Counted from the first letter of the stretch, positions 19,010 to 30,954 are shown. The stretch: DNA of 64,000 bases from Xiphydria camelus (GCA_963678675.1 OY783198.1:14430311-14494310), one strand, 5' to 3'. Translations and numbers: made by a program. Notes: generated by a model from the letters alone, not told the origin.

Positions 19010-19225
19010 TATAGCAGAAATAATGGATTCGGTTTTTGAACAGTAAAAATAACAATTAACAAATTAAGAGGGGGGGGGGGGGGCAGTTTTACTTCGACCA
19101 GGGTGTACACAATATCCTACAACAAATTAGAACAGTTATTTTGGATTAATGCATTTCTCCTATTCCAGCCTTATACCATACTTGTGTGTGTGTGTGTACA
19201 ACGCTTGCGCGCTGGTTATTCTCAA
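19010..19225. other. non-coding, simple repeats
   Basis: Contains a 14-base poly-G tract at about 19070-19083 and a short (TG)n run near 19178. No gene seen. Confidence 0.6.
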
Positions 19226-19366
19226 TGGGTGCTTTCCATTTAACTGACACGAGTCGACACAAGTCGACACAAAATTAAACCATTGGTTCTTTCTGCTGGC
19301 GCCTGCCAATCAGTTGGTGGTTCTAATAGAAGTGTGTCGACTTGTGTCATAAATGGAAAGCACCCA
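19226..19366. mobile_element. 141-bp MITE
   Basis: Terminal inverted repeats TGGGTGCTTTCCATTTA / complement, with subterminal ACACAAGTCGACACA repeats. No target duplication was identified. Confidence 0.7.
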
Positions 19367-19572
19367 GTATAGCGCTATACTGCGTTTATACTGTGTTTGT
19401 AAAACCCACCCTCATTCATACGAGCAGCTAGTACGCCTGCGTCGGACTAAAAGTTTCCTGACAATCTGCAAACTTTTCTGACTGTCAGCAAACTCGTCTG
19501 ACTCCTGCTGGAACAGCGGATTTGGAATCAGTGACTGTCACGTACTTCTTGCTGGAACGCATAGAATCTTAA

Positions 19573-21882
19573 CCCTTTCGCGACGCGAGGCGGCTGTGAG
19601 TGGCCCAACGCGACCCGGCGTTAAGGACGCGAGGCGGCTCCGAGTCGCCCAGCGTAGCGCTATTCTTTTCGCGCTTGTGTGTATGCCATTTGTTGGAGTA
19701 TCGATACGGTTAAGGGCTCCATCTAACGGGAAAAAGACGTACTTCTTGATAGTGTATAGTTTAAGATGCTGGGGAACCGTGGCTTACAGCGACGAGCGGA
19801 GGAAGGAAGGGGAAGGGTGGCGCGACGAGTGTCAACAATACGTATTGTGACAGGTTTACTCAAGCGTGTGCCGGCTGTTTTCTTTTGTTTTTTTTCGCTG
19901 CTTTTGCGGATTTATAAGTATTTTTGAGTGCGTGGGTTTTTATAAAGTGATAGACTGTTTATTCATGGCAAGTAGAGCCAGGTTGTCACAGGCAGAAATA
20001 GAAGCTCTGCTTGATGTGAGTGACGATGATTTTGTTCCTGATGAAGAATCTGAAAGTGAACTAGATGCATCAGATGAAGATGACAATCTTGATGAAGAGG
20101 AGGAAGATGAAGAAGAGAATAATGTACGTGCTGGTGCTGGATGGGATCGGGAAGTGTGAAGAATTATTACTGGGAAAAATGAGAAACCTCCCTAAATTCC
20201 GTTCAAGCCGGAACGCGCAGGTTTGAGTAACGCAGCAGCGAATTGCAAGACTGAGAGAGATTTTTTTGATCTGTTTTTCAACGATGCCCTTCTTAGTGAG
20301 ATTGTGGAAGAAACAAATCATTTTACTCAGGAAAAAATTGAAGCTGCTTCGCCAATTACCCGAAAATCCCAGTGGTATGAATGGGAAGAGGTTAGTTTAG
20401 TTGAAATGCGTGTTTTTCTCGGATTTGTGTTGAATATGGCTCTGAATGAAAAGCCACGCATAGAGGACTACTTTTCTCAAGATATTTTGACTCGACAAGA
20501 ATTCTTTACGTCCATTTTCACCCGTCGCCGTTTTTTTCAACTATTTCGAGGGCTTCATTTAGCGCCACCCGCCCCCCCCAAATCGTGAAAGAGGAGATAC
20601 ACGCCAAACTAGGGGTCAGAAAGTTAGCAATGTAGTAGATCACATCGACCGAAAATGCCGAGAGGTATTTTCTCCTGGACAAGATATCGCCATCGACGAA
20701 TCCACGATAGGCTTTAAAGGACGAGTGATATTCAAATGCTACAATCCGCAGAAGCCAACTAAATGGGGTATCCGGGCATACGTCGTCGCGGATTCAGCCA
20801 CGGGATATATTTCTGGGTTCGTACCGTACTTTGGCAACCCTACGACGGCAAGCCTTATCCGCCCTGACCTGCCCTTCACATCGCGGATCGTTCTTCATTT
20901 GCTCGAGAAAGTGCATGTCGATTGTCCCGCGGAGGGGCGGCACGTCTTTATAGACCGATTCTATACGGGGGTCGATTTAGCTGAGGAGATATTGAAGAAA
21001 AATACGCATATGACTGGAACAGTCACGCCTAACCGCAAAGGTCTTCCAGCGGAGGTAAGTGTATTACCGACGAATTTTGCTAAACTAATTATAATATTTC
21101 CCGTACATAAAATATTTCATTATTTTTAGAGGTAAAAGGCAAACAGCTAGCCAAAAAGAAAAAAGGGCATGTCGTCGCGTTGCGGAAAAGGGATGTCGTC
21201 GTGGTAGGGTGGAAAGACAAACGTCCTGTCCTTGTTTTGACCACCTATCACGGCGATCAAACGCAAATCATTACGCGCCGAAAAGTAGGAGGCGATGAAG
21301 AGGAAATCGTGAAACCGACTGTCGTTTTGGACTATACTTCAAAGATGGGAGGTGTGGATCGTGCTGACCACTTATGCGCATCGTACAAGTTTGCCCGGAA
21401 GTCCAGGAAATGGTGGCGAAAGCTGTTTTTTTGGATTCATGAGATCGCTATAATCAACTCCTTCATTCTGCTCAACTTGCTGCGTTCAGAGAGGCCTAAA
21501 TAAGGTAGATATAAGCAAATATTCCACAAAAAATACTAATAAATAAAAAATATAACCTAATGCATAAATGTTTGTGTATTCCTAGATCGACCATATTGAA
21601 TTCCGGCGAAACCTGATAAAACAATTAGTCGGAGACTGGCGCGTCCAACCAAAGCGTAAGCGTCCACGCTCAGCCGAAGGGGACATCGAGCGCATGAGTG
21701 GACTTTTCCACGAAATCGGGAAAGGAAAATCAAAAGACTGCGTTGTTTGCAGCGACCGAAGTAAACCGGGTGGTCGGAAGCAAAGTAATTTTTATTGTGT
21801 GGACTGTCCAACAAACCCGGCATTGCATGTTGAAAAATGTTTTTCAAGATACCACAAATGCAAAAAATTTCGACTGAACTAG
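19573..21882 (+). mobile_element. piggyBac element, left end and gene; right end not found
   Basis: Begins CCCTTTCGCGACGCG directly after TTAA (19569-19572), a piggyBac-type end. The transposase gene follows on plus. No matching AGGGTTAA end was seen downstream before 22615, so the right end is missing or diverged. The listed end is that of the coding region. Confidence 0.75.
19965..21882 (+). pseudogene. piggyBac transposase, decayed
   Basis: Starts MASRARLSQAEIEALL, then an acidic stretch, then IPFKPERAG and DFFDLFFNDALLSEIVEETN. The three catalytic Asp regions are present: DIAIDESTIGFKGR, HVFIDRFYTG and YTSKMGGVDRADHL. A C-terminal zinc ribbon reads DCVVCSDRS...FYCVDCPTN...CFSRYH. Defects: a stop at 20157, an in-frame stop near 20194, and a frameshift at a C-run near 20575. 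Two intervening segments have splice-like edges (GAG|GTAAGT at 21055 to TTTTTAG at 21130; CCTAG at 21585). The latter follows an in-frame stop (21501). It cannot make a full transposase as it stands. Confidence 0.85.
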
Positions 21883-22614
21883 TGCCATGTTAGATGCGTT
21901 TTTATTAATTTTTTCTTCGATTTCACGATGTGCCATAGTTATTTTATCCGTACTTTTGTTCCTTCGAATGTGCCTTACAAAGTCTCTTTTGTACCAAAAA
22001 TATTCGAGACCAAAGAATACTCCAGAACAATAGTGGACTGTGTTCTGAAATAAAAGGAAACTATGACGTCATGACCGAAGTTTTATTTATGACCTATAAA
22101 TCCTGACCTGAACCTCCGATAGCAATAATGCGTACACCGATGGAAAGCTTATGAAATTTCTAATAAAATGACGTATAGAAAACGTATTTTCCAAAAACTT
22201 TATAGCGACAAAAATTAAGAAAAACTTCTTTTTTCGAAAAAAAAACTAAAAAAAAAACTAAACAGGTTTTTGAACCGGTCTAAAAATATTTAAAATGGAA
22301 AAAAAGGCACTTCAAAAGGAATAGGCATGTACCTAGCATCATTAGCTTCATGACTAAAAAAAATGTAACGAGATAACTTGAAAAATAAAGAAGTTATGAG
22401 ACGAAAACTGGAATAGTGCACCGCTGCGGTCGGGGGAGCCCTAAAACCAGTGCCTCGGTATCGGCGCGCTTCGGGCGTCAAGCGGAGTTGCGTATAGTAC
22501 AGTAAAATTAAACATGAAAAGGGGGTGAACGCTGCATCAAATCAGGTATTTTTGTTTTTTGATATGTTGTTTATGATGAAAAGAGGATGTTAAATCCAAG
22601 TTTTCGACCTCGGC
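21883..22614. other. no gene recognised
   Basis: AT-rich with homopolymers. A ~75-bp segment at 22535-22612 (TTGATATGTTGTTTATGATG) is repeated directly at 22913-22988. Confidence 0.5.
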
Positions 22615-22741
22615 AATGAAACATTGAAACTATTATTTTATTCGGTAATGTAAACTACTTTTTATAACAAGAAGTGGTTGCAATCAAATGAAAAAAAGAA
22701 TTAATAAAGAAAGAAGAAAAAAAGAAAAACAACAAGATTTG

Positions 22742-22800
22742 AACCCACGACATCGAGACTCCCAGCCCGGCAACTTGACCGTTGCGCTACCGAAGCATTG
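22742..22800 (-). other. tRNA-like sequence, left arm
   Basis: Reverse strand reads box A-like TAGCGCAACGGTC and box B-like GGGTTCAAATC about 48 bp apart. The possible anticodon loop is CTGGGAG, but the stems pair poorly, so it is tRNA-derived rather than a working tRNA. Mirror copy at 33886-33950. Confidence 0.6.
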
Positions 22801-23564
22801 GTGACATAAGGTTTGTTCCTGCAGGAGTCAGAGACTGTCAGCGGACGTTAGGCGCATGCGCATTAACCCTTACTAGTCCAATCAAATCATACATTGAGCG
22901 ATGCATCAAATCAGGTATTTCTACTTTTTTGATATGTTGTTTATGATGAAAAGAGGATGTTAAATCCAAGTTTTTTCGACCTCGGCAGATGACCGGATCA
23001 TTGTCAAAAATCAAGAAAATCTCGAAATTTTTTACATTTTTTCAGTTCTTGTCGATTTTGACTCGGAAGGACTGGTTTTTCATAAAAGATCATTGTAACC
23101 ATTTTTGAAGTAGATTAAATTTGCAATAATTTGAGATCTGAACGGTTATTGTAGCTCCAATAGTTTCGAAGATACAGCTTTTCAAAATTTGGCTAATTTT
23201 TGAAGTTACATGATTTTTATCAAAATTTCACAATTTTCAGTGCCGCTCATGTATCTGAAGGCCCAGTATATTGTTTAGAAACCCTCTCCCACCCGTTCAC
23301 TCTCCTAGGATCTCAGGAGACTTCAAAGTGACCCTTCCCCCTCAATCACTTGAGCAAAAAATGAGTTATTATTTGTATTTTTATTTACAGACGTGGGTAT
23401 GTGTAAAAATCAAGGTATTGACAATTACTTACGATGTCTTTAATTTTTTTGTGATTATCATTATCATTAATATTATATTAAAAAGAAATACTTGTATAAT
23501 ACGTCGATGAAAAATAACTGAAAATCTGATATCAATTTTGAAGATGTGTTTATTTTAATCAAAT

Positions 23565-23782
23565 TTTGCCCTCTTTGATGGACCTGGTTGGTCCAAGACG
23601 TCGTCTCCTGAGATGTCAGGAGGGTTTTCAAGAATACCCGAGACGGGCACCCACAATTCTTCGTTTAATTCATCTTCGTCTGGCAGGTCATCCATGGGTG
23701 AATAATCGAGGTTTAATGTGACCTCAGGAACGTTGTCACATGAGACTCCCTCACAGTGGATGCAAACTACGGAGCACTTCAG
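23565..23782 (-). pseudogene. inverted copy of the PIN/CXC gene's last exon
   Basis: Reads SVVCIHCEGVSCDN and ends PGPSKRAKFD with a TAA, matching the exon split at 25093/29562. The match to the other arm stops abruptly after 23782, where the opposite-strand gene fragment begins. It shows the empty site of the copia insertion (AAACGAAGAATTGTGG in reverse). Confidence 0.8.
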
Positions 23783-25093
23783 TGGACAGTAGATGGTGAA
23801 CATTTGCTCCACAAAGTTATATGGCCTAAAAACTCCTCATTTGAGGTAATAGCTGCTAGGTATATCCAATACCTCACTACTCACTATGGACTCAATGTCA
23901 CAGTAGTTTTTTATGGCTATCCGACTGAGGCTGCAGAGAAAAGCACGGAGAGCTCTGAGCGTATTCGCAGATCCAAGGCTGCTCTATTCCCTCAAATTTT
24001 ATTTGACGCCAGTACAGTTGCTCAAGTGTCTCAAGAAAAGTTCCTATCCAACGAAAACAATAAAATTCGGTTCATTGACTTCTTGAAGACACAAATGGAG
24101 AAACACCATATTCCAACATTACAGGCTACAGAAGATGCCGATAGATTGATAATAACAACAGCAATCTCTTTCTCCACTACTCACGATGTCGTAATTGTTG
24201 GTGAGGATGTGGACTTGCTAGTCTTGCTCACAGGCATCACACCACCAAACCGTCGGAATATATTTTTTACAAAATATGGACGAGGTCTACATGATGTGAC
24301 CTACACCAACACCTCTTTCAAATATGATTGCATTAATCCTCAACTCCTTCTTGTCATCCATGCCTTCAGTGGATGTGACTCCACGTCTTCATTCTTTGGG
24401 CAAGGGAAAACAAAAATTGTCACCGCGTTTCAAAAACATCGAGACCTTGATCACACTGCTGCTATTTTCTTGAACGGCAACGCCAACCCAGATGATATTG
24501 CAGCTGCAGGCGAGCGTATCGCAATTGCTCTTTATGGAGGACTGCACAAAACGCAGGACCTGGACGATTTGAGATACAATTTGTTCACAAAGGCTGCGGC
24601 AAAAACAAACATCAACCTAGCGAGATTGCCTCCTACCCAGAATTCAATCAGATTTCACTCGCTGCGCACCTATCATCAGGTAAAATAGCCTTTGAATACC
24701 ATTCAGCTACCTGCATATTTGCTTTTTGATTGCTTTGGTAAGATATTGATGATTTAACTTGATTTGTACGCATTTTCTTTTTTCACAGGTCCAGAAGTGG
24801 TTAGGAGTTGAGAAGGAGCCTCTTGACTGGGGGTGGCTGCGCACTTCCCAAGATCTCAGCCCTTAGATCATGACAAAAGACGCGGCGCCACAACATCTCC
24901 TTGAGCTCATCTCCTGCGGCTGCAAAAAAGGCTGCAGCAGCATCATCTGCAGCTGCAGGAAGTTTGGACTGAAGTGCTCCGTAGTTTGCATCCACTGTGA
25001 GGGAGTCTCATGTGACAACGTTCCTGAGGTCACATTAAACCTCGATTATTCACCCATGGATGACCTGCCAAACGAAGATGAATTAAACGAAGA

Positions 25094-25273
25094 TGTGAAG
25101 ATTTATTTAAGTAAGGTACATATTTGTTACATATTGCTCGGCTGCTGGTCTCTTACGCACTCTCTCTCCATGCCCGTCTCTACCTGTCTCCTCACTCTCT
25201 CCCCTCCATTTCCACGCATGCGCACCATCCTGTCTTTCCTCTATATAAATTTGCTACAGGTATATACTCAACA
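25094..25273 (-). repeat. copia 3' LTR
   Basis: TG...CA bounded, 180 bp. A TATATAG box-like motif (25244-25250, reverse strand) is present. The adjacent purine-rich GTGAGGAGGCG (25274-25284, minus) is the likely polypurine tract. Confidence 0.93.
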
Positions 25274-25305
25274 CGCCTCCTCACATTTATATAGTGTCAT
25301 TTTAA

Positions 25306-28300
25306 TCAGTTTAGATTCAGCATCTCTCGAAACTTTTCAAATTTTTCTCGACACAATGCCTTAGTAAAGATATCAGCTACATTTTCATCACTCTCAATCT
25401 TAACTACGTCTACAACTTTTTCTTTTACACAGTCATGTATATAATGATAGTGAACCTCTATATGCTTTGAATTCTTCGTAAAATTACCATTTCTCGCTAT
25501 ATCTATTGCACCAGAATTATCCTCATATACAATAATTGGTTTCGTTAATTCAACCTTGAAAAACTCTAACAATTTTTTTACAAGCTTCAATTCACTTACT
25601 GCTTCTGACAACGCTACATACTCTGCAAAAGTCGATGCTTTTGTAACACTCTTTTGTTTTCTCGATTTCCAATATACTACATTGCCCCATAATCTTAACA
25701 TATACCCAGTCGTGGATTTTCTATCCAAATTATCGCCGGCCCAATCGGCATCAACATAACAATCTACAACATTCATACTCTCACCCTTTTTATAAACCAA
25801 TTCCAAGTCTTTGGTTGAATACAAATACTTTAAAATCCTCAAAGCATACTTGTAGTGTGTCTCATTATAACATTCTTGAAACCTGCTTAGATAGTTTACG
25901 CTAAAACTTATATCTGGCCTTGTAGCCGAACTTATATAGAGTAACGCTCCAATTAAATTTCTGTATTTAATATTTCTCTCACAGTTATCCGCCCTTTCTA
26001 TTTTCAAATTCGCTTCCATGGGCGTATTATACAGCTTACTATTTTCCAAATTATACTTTCTAACTAGTGACTCGATATATTTGATTTGGTTTAATTTCAT
26101 CTTCTTTCCACTCGGCTCATACTGCACTGTAATTCCCAAATACTCTTTAATTTCTCCGAGATCTTTCATTTTAAATTTCTTTGATAATAGCAATTTAATT
26201 CTCTTAATCTCCTTCTTATTTTCACCACAAACCAATAAATCATCAACAAAGATTAATATGTAAATAGTATCGCTTCCATTTCTATAAGTATACAAACAAG
26301 GATCAATCTTGCTCTTTTCGAAACTCACACTCATCAAAAACTCATCTAAGCACTCATACCAAGCTCTTGGGCTCTCTTTTAAGCCATACAATGCTTTTAC
26401 TAATATGCAAACTTTATTTGAACCGTCTTCGTACCCTTTAGGTTGTTTCACGTATACCTCAGAGTTCACTCTACCATTCAAAAACGCAGTCTCAACATCC
26501 ATGTGTTCAATGTTCAGGCCCATTTGACAACAATATGCTAACAAAATTTTTAAAGTTTGCATCTTAGCTACAGGAGAATAAACATCATTTATTTCCTCAG
26601 TTTGTTGGAAGCCTCTAACAACTAATCTCGCTTTATACGTATCATCAGATTTTCTCGTATATACCCATTTTACATTCAACACTTTATTATTGTTTGTATT
26701 CTCAACTAACTTCCACGTGTTGTTTTTATTTAAACAATCAATTTCTTTGTTCATCGCTTTTCTCCAAAGATCACTCTCATTACTCTCAACCGCCTCCTCA
26801 AATGTATCAGGTGTGCTTGTATTACAAAAATTTGCAAAAATCTCACTATTATAAACATAGTATTCATTTAACTTCTTTGGTGGGTTTCTAGTTCGATCAG
26901 ACCTACGGGCAATTTCGTTTAAACTCTCATCCCTACTTTCGCTCATACTCTCGAAAGTTTCATTCAATGAATCATCATCCGACTTTTCGTCATTTTCATT
27001 ATTCGTATCATTATTCTCGTTACTCTCATTATCGGATTCCTCACTATCTAGACCGATACATTTTACATTTTCCTCAACGAACTCTACATGTCTAGCGACA
27101 ATTACTCTACAGTTTAGAAGTACGCGATACCCAACGTTACTATAACCAATTAGAATTCCCACATCAGCCTTTTTATCCCATTTTGATTCTCTTTTTAGCT
27201 CCGGTATTCTAACAAAAACCTTACTACCATATAAACGTAGATTCGATACATCCGGTCTCTTTCCGAAGAATATTTCAAACGGTGTCTTTTGCTCGATGGT
27301 TCTTGATAACGTACGATTCTTCAAATAGGTTGCCGCGCATACTATTTCAGGCCAGTACCGTCTATGTACATTAGCTTCTGCCAATAAGCAACGTGATACA
27401 TCCATTATTGTTCTATTAAATCGTTCCGCAGTTCCATTTAGCTGATGTACATAGGCAGGGCAATTATTAATAACAATTCCCTTTTCTCTTGCAAATCTAA
27501 ACATTGTACCATTCAAGTATTCTTTACCATTATCACATCTCAAAATCTTAATTCTCTTTCCTGTTAAATTTTCACATTCATTTACATATTCAATCAAACA
27601 ATCACACACTTCCGCTTTAGATTTTATAGTATACACTTTAGCGATTTTACTATAATCATCAATAAACGATAGAAAGTATTTCTCGCCTTGATACCCTACC
27701 GTTTTAAATGGTCCACACACGTCAGTGTGAACGATCTCTAAAATATCGTTCGCTCTCTCTCTATTATTTTCAAATGGTAAATCATGCATTTTGCTCTCCG
27801 TGCACGTTCTACATTTCATAAATTCCGATTCGATTTTACTTGGCATGCCATTTAACAATTGTTTCTTACACAGAGTGTCCAAATATCCAAAATTCACATG
27901 ACCCAGCAAGCGATGCCATTTCTCTTTCTCACTCACACTTTTTGTATTCTTATTTGCTACATTAACGCGCGATACAATATTCGTAGTTGACTCATCTGAT
28001 TTCAATTTACTTTTCATGATATATAATCCGTTCTCTTTCACAGCTACTGCAGTTACTTTACCAACACTATCAACAATTTTCGCAATTTTTCCTTTTGAAA
28101 CAATCGTATTCCTTTGTGTTATCTTGCTATAGCTTACTAAATTCGACTTCATATCTTTGACAAAGAAAACGTTCTCCATTTTAATCAAATTTCTTTTCCC
28201 AAAACTCTTAAAATAACTCTGTACATTACCGATTTTTGTTGCTTTTACATTTCTATTGTCACCCAAATACACATTTACGGGCTCTTTGAGTACAACATAC

Positions 28301-29295
28301 CTGTCAAACAAACTCTCATCATTTATAATATGATCTGTACAACCGCTATCTAGAAGCCACTGTATTTCATTTCCGTCTCGGCTACTTGACTGATTCTTCT
28401 GTGCCGCATTGTGCGCAACCGTCGTTGTCCACGCGCTGTTTTGTCCTCCATACGCCTGCTGCTGCTGATTCGTCTGATGTGTGCTTGACTCGCGCTGTCC
28501 CGAACGGAAACCACCGCGCCCTCTATAGCTTCCTCTTCCGGCTCCCTGCCGGCCTCGTGGTGCTCGCCATGTGCCTCGTCTACCCGACGCTTGACCGCCA
28601 TTTTTGCACTGCCTCTGAATATATCCTGTCTCTCCACAGCCGTAACATGTCTGATCTCTTTGTAACTTGTTTACGGTGAACACACTTGACTTTTTTTCAG
28701 AATTATCGTCTTTTTTATTTTTTATTTCAGCCATTTGTATTTTATTCTTCACATAATCAGCCGTCTGATCTTCTTCTTTGAGTGTATCAATCAAATCACC
28801 AATATAACTATACGACTCAGGCAACGTGTTTAACATATAAATCAGTTTCTCTTTCTCTGTTACCTTTGCACCAGCGCTTTTCAATTCGTTTACGGCCTTT
28901 TCAAAATCACTAAAGAACGTCGCCGTATCATTATAATCCTTGAGCTTTATCTTTTCCAGCTTATTTCTGCACACAATTTGTAACGCCGTTGACTCCTTTA
29001 GATACAAACTGTCCAGCTTTTTAATTATTTCGTACGCCGTCGTTTTCTCGCACACAAATTCTAACTGTTTATCCGATAATGCACTATACATATAATTTAT
29101 TGCCTTTAAGTCGTTTTCATCCCACGGATCTGCGTCTTCCTCCGTTTTTTCTCTCATAATTGCAGCTTCACATTTTTTCATTTTCAAAAACATTATGATT
29201 CGTTTTTTCCACATCCCATAATTCTCCCCATCGAACACGGGTATTCTTATCTCATTTTTCGCCATCTTGTGTCGCACGTGCTTTCCTACGTACAC
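25306..29295 (-). CDS. copia Gag-Pol polyprotein, 1329 codons
   Basis: A single open frame in the order Gag, protease, integrase, RT, RNase H, typical of Ty1/copia. Gag starts near MAKNEIRIPVFDGENYG (residue 11, a likelier start than codon 1). The zinc knuckle (about residues 217-230) reads CYGCGETGYIQRQC, with Tyr where CCHC has His. Protease DSGC is near 317. Integrase has HRLLGH and CRTC (HHCC), then VHTDVCGP, LRCDNGKEY and GTAERFNRT for the DDE triad (about 460-625). RT has FVDDLLVCG near 1020. RNase H has DADWAGD, FAEYVALSEA and YEDNSGAID (from ~1180). The knuckle change is the only conserved-residue loss noticed. Confidence 0.95.
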   Translation of the reverse strand: MYVGKHVRHKMAKNEIRIPVFDGENYGMWKKRIIMFLKMKKCEAAIMREKTEEDADPWDENDLKAINYMYSALSDKQLEFVCEKTTAYEIIKKLDSLYLKESTALQIVCRNKLEKIKLKDYNDTATFFSDFEKAVNELKSAGAKVTEKEKLIYMLNTLPESYSYIGDLIDTLKEEDQTADYVKNKIQMAEIKNKKDDNSEKKSSVFTVNKLQRDQTCYGCGETGYIQRQCKNGGQASGRRGTWRAPRGRQGAGRGSYRGRGGFRSGQRESSTHQTNQQQQAYGGQNSAWTTTVAHNAAQKNQSSSRDGNEIQWLLDSGCTDHIINDESLFDRYVVLKEPVNVYLGDNRNVKATKIGNVQSYFKSFGKRNLIKMENVFFVKDMKSNLVSYSKITQRNTIVSKGKIAKIVDSVGKVTAVAVKENGLYIMKSKLKSDESTTNIVSRVNVANKNTKSVSEKEKWHRLLGHVNFGYLDTLCKKQLLNGMPSKIESEFMKCRTCTESKMHDLPFENNRERANDILEIVHTDVCGPFKTVGYQGEKYFLSFIDDYSKIAKVYTIKSKAEVCDCLIEYVNECENLTGKRIKILRCDNGKEYLNGTMFRFAREKGIVINNCPAYVHQLNGTAERFNRTIMDVSRCLLAEANVHRRYWPEIVCAATYLKNRTLSRTIEQKTPFEIFFGKRPDVSNLRLYGSKVFVRIPELKRESKWDKKADVGILIGYSNVGYRVLLNCRVIVARHVEFVEENVKCIGLDSEESDNESNENNDTNNENDEKSDDDSLNETFESMSESRDESLNEIARRSDRTRNPPKKLNEYYVYNSEIFANFCNTSTPDTFEEAVESNESDLWRKAMNKEIDCLNKNNTWKLVENTNNNKVLNVKWVYTRKSDDTYKARLVVRGFQQTEEINDVYSPVAKMQTLKILLAYCCQMGLNIEHMDVETAFLNGRVNSEVYVKQPKGYEDGSNKVCILVKALYGLKESPRAWYECLDEFLMSVSFEKSKIDPCLYTYRNGSDTIYILIFVDDLLVCGENKKEIKRIKLLLSKKFKMKDLGEIKEYLGITVQYEPSGKKMKLNQIKYIESLVRKYNLENSKLYNTPMEANLKIERADNCERNIKYRNLIGALLYISSATRPDISFSVNYLSRFQECYNETHYKYALRILKYLYSTKDLELVYKKGESMNVVDCYVDADWAGDNLDRKSTTGYMLRLWGNVVYWKSRKQKSVTKASTFAEYVALSEAVSELKLVKKLLEFFKVELTKPIIVYEDNSGAIDIARNGNFTKNSKHIEVHYHYIHDCVKEKVVDVVKIESDENVADIFTKALCREKFEKFREMLNLN

Positions 29296-29360
29296 GGCTC
29301 ACTTGCTAATTATTTAATCACTTTACTATTTAACCACTATACTACTTGACCACTTAACCA

Positions 29361-29376
29361 CGGACCTCTGCTACCA
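29361..29376 (-). other. copia primer-binding site
   Basis: TGGTAGCAGAGG immediately inside the 5' LTR is complementary to the 3' end of initiator tRNA-Met, the usual copia-type primer. Confidence 0.85.
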
Positions 29377-29556
29377 TGTGAAGATTTATTTAAGTAAGGT
29401 ACATATTTGTTACATATTGCTCGGCTGCTGGTCTCTTACGCACTCTCTCTCCATGCCCGTCTGTACCGGTCTCCTCACTCTCTCCCCTCCATTTCCACGC
29501 ATGCGCACCATCCTGTCTTTCCTCTATATAAATTTGCTACAGGTATATACTCAACA
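29377..29556 (-). repeat. copia 5' LTR
   Basis: 180 bp, identical to the other LTR except two substitutions (TCTGTACCGG against TCTCTACCTG). It acts as promoter for the minus-strand transcript. Confidence 0.93.
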
Positions 29557-30734
29557 GAAGAATTGTGGGTGCCCGTCTCGGGTATTCTTGAAAACCCTCC
29601 TGACATCTCAGGAGACGACGTCTTGGACCAACCAGGTCCATCAAAGAGGGCAAAATTTGATTAAAATAAACACATCTTCAAAATTGATGTCAGATTTTCA
29701 GTTATTTTTCATCGACGTATTATACAAGTATTTCTTTTTAATATAATATTAATGATAATGATAATCCCAAAAAAAATTAAAGACATCGTAAGTAATTGTC
29801 AATACCTTGATTTTTACACATACCCACGTCTGTAAATAAAAATACAAATAATAACTCATTTTTTGCTCAAGTGATTGAGGGGGAAGGGTCACTTTGAAGT
29901 CTCCTGAGATCCTAGGAGAGTGAACGGGTGGGAGAGGGTTTCTAAACAATATACTGGGCCTTCAGATACATGAACGGCACTGAAAATTGTGAAATTTTGA
30001 TAAAAATCGTGTAACTTCAAAAATTAGCCAAATTTAGAAAAGCTGTATCTTCGAAACTATTGGAGCTGAGTCAAGCCATGTCAAGTCGGACTCGAAATTT
30101 CCACTAAATCGCGGATTTCGGAAATAATAACTCTATTGCGAAGGGAATATGGCACTTACGTTACCGTATTAATATTTCGTGAAAATTCTGTTATTTGTTA
30201 ATGTTATTAACAATCAAACTTTGAAGCGCAATTAAAATGAAAAATCGTTTTCTCTTAAACTGCTTTAGATAATTACTTGAAATTTTGCACACTGATAAAG
30301 CAATGTTTACACTATCGAATAAATATTTGCTTAAGGTGAAATTGTTTTAAAAATGTATTTTGCATTAATTTTTTTAAAACAATTGCAATTTTTCTTGCGG
30401 TCTTCACGCTATAAAAAAATGAAACTTACATCAATTCATGCGGCAAACGTTGGCCTTTTATAATCTGCAAAGAGAACTTTGTACTTTTTCTCCATTCCGG
30501 AGATACGAAATTGTTTGTTACGCGGTGCGCTCGTAGATCGCGCGGCGCGCTCCGCTACTGGCGTCCGCGGCAACTTGATGGCCGCGCAAACTTGAGCAAA
30601 AACCGTTTGAACTTGCATGAACATGATTTTCCGAGTTTGGCAAACATAGACAGTTTTCTTGTCAGTTTGCTGATGGTGCTCGTGCGGTATACTTGCTTAA
30701 AAACTATTCGGTGTTTCAATATCATTAAGTGAAT

Positions 30735-30954
30735 ATGGTTCGACCGAAGGAATGTTGTAATCCTTTGAAAAGGAAAGGTCATAACTGTGTTCGTCATAAG
30801 TTGTTCCTCGCGCGTTACTGCCAAGTGGAATAAAAAATTCGAAGAATACATTGATCGATATATTTGTCAAATATGTCGTAAGGACATGTATATTGATGTT
30901 AAAATTGCTTCAAATGTAGAAAATGAAGACCCAAGCACCCAAGACCCAAGATAG
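30735..30954 (+). pseudogene. cysteine-rich N-terminal exon of an element protein
   Basis: Starts MVRPKECCNPLKRKGHNCVR. After a frameshift it continues WNKKFEEYIDRYICQICRK, a CC...C...CxxC pattern like a zinc-binding module. A mirror copy lies on minus at about 31945-31733 with the same frame break, so the defect predates or was copied between the arms. No catalytic domain is present. Confidence 0.45.

Larger units (their letters stand above)
25094..29556 (-). mobile_element. Ty1/copia LTR retrotransposon, nearly intact
   Basis: 4463 bp with two 180-bp LTRs that differ at two positions, and 5-bp target duplications GAAGA (25089-25093, 29557-29561). One uninterrupted Gag-Pol ORF, a primer-binding site and a purine tract are present. 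It inserted into the last exon of the PIN/CXC gene; the intact target is visible in the inverted copy at ~23650. Confidence 0.95.
23783..29664 (+). pseudogene. PIN/FEN-like nuclease with CXC domain, 5'-truncated, copia-interrupted
   Basis: Exon A (23783-24679) begins just before the first PIN-type Asp (WTVDGEHLLHKVIW). It continues with ATEDADRLI, VVIVGEDVDLLVLL and HAFSGCDSTSSFFGQGK, the acidic clusters typical of XPG/FEN-like PIN nucleases. Exon B starts at 24789 after TTTTTTCACAG and contains LDWGWLRT, an in-frame TAG at ~24865, and a Tesmin/TSO1-like CXC cluster (ISCGCKKGCSSIICSCRKFG). It is cut at 25093 by copia and resumes at 29562 to the stop at 29664, with AATAAA just after. The long N-terminus expected of relatives is missing. 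Role unknown; a repeated, probably element-borne family. Confidence 0.7.

Noticed and set aside
19070..19083. Poly-G tract as a regulatory signal
   Set aside because: Simple homopolymer, possibly length-variable or a sequencing artefact; nothing around it supports function.
22862..22866. TTAACCC as the missing right end of the piggyBac
   Set aside because: It has the orientation of a left end, lies inside the composite foldback arm and is mirrored at 33815.
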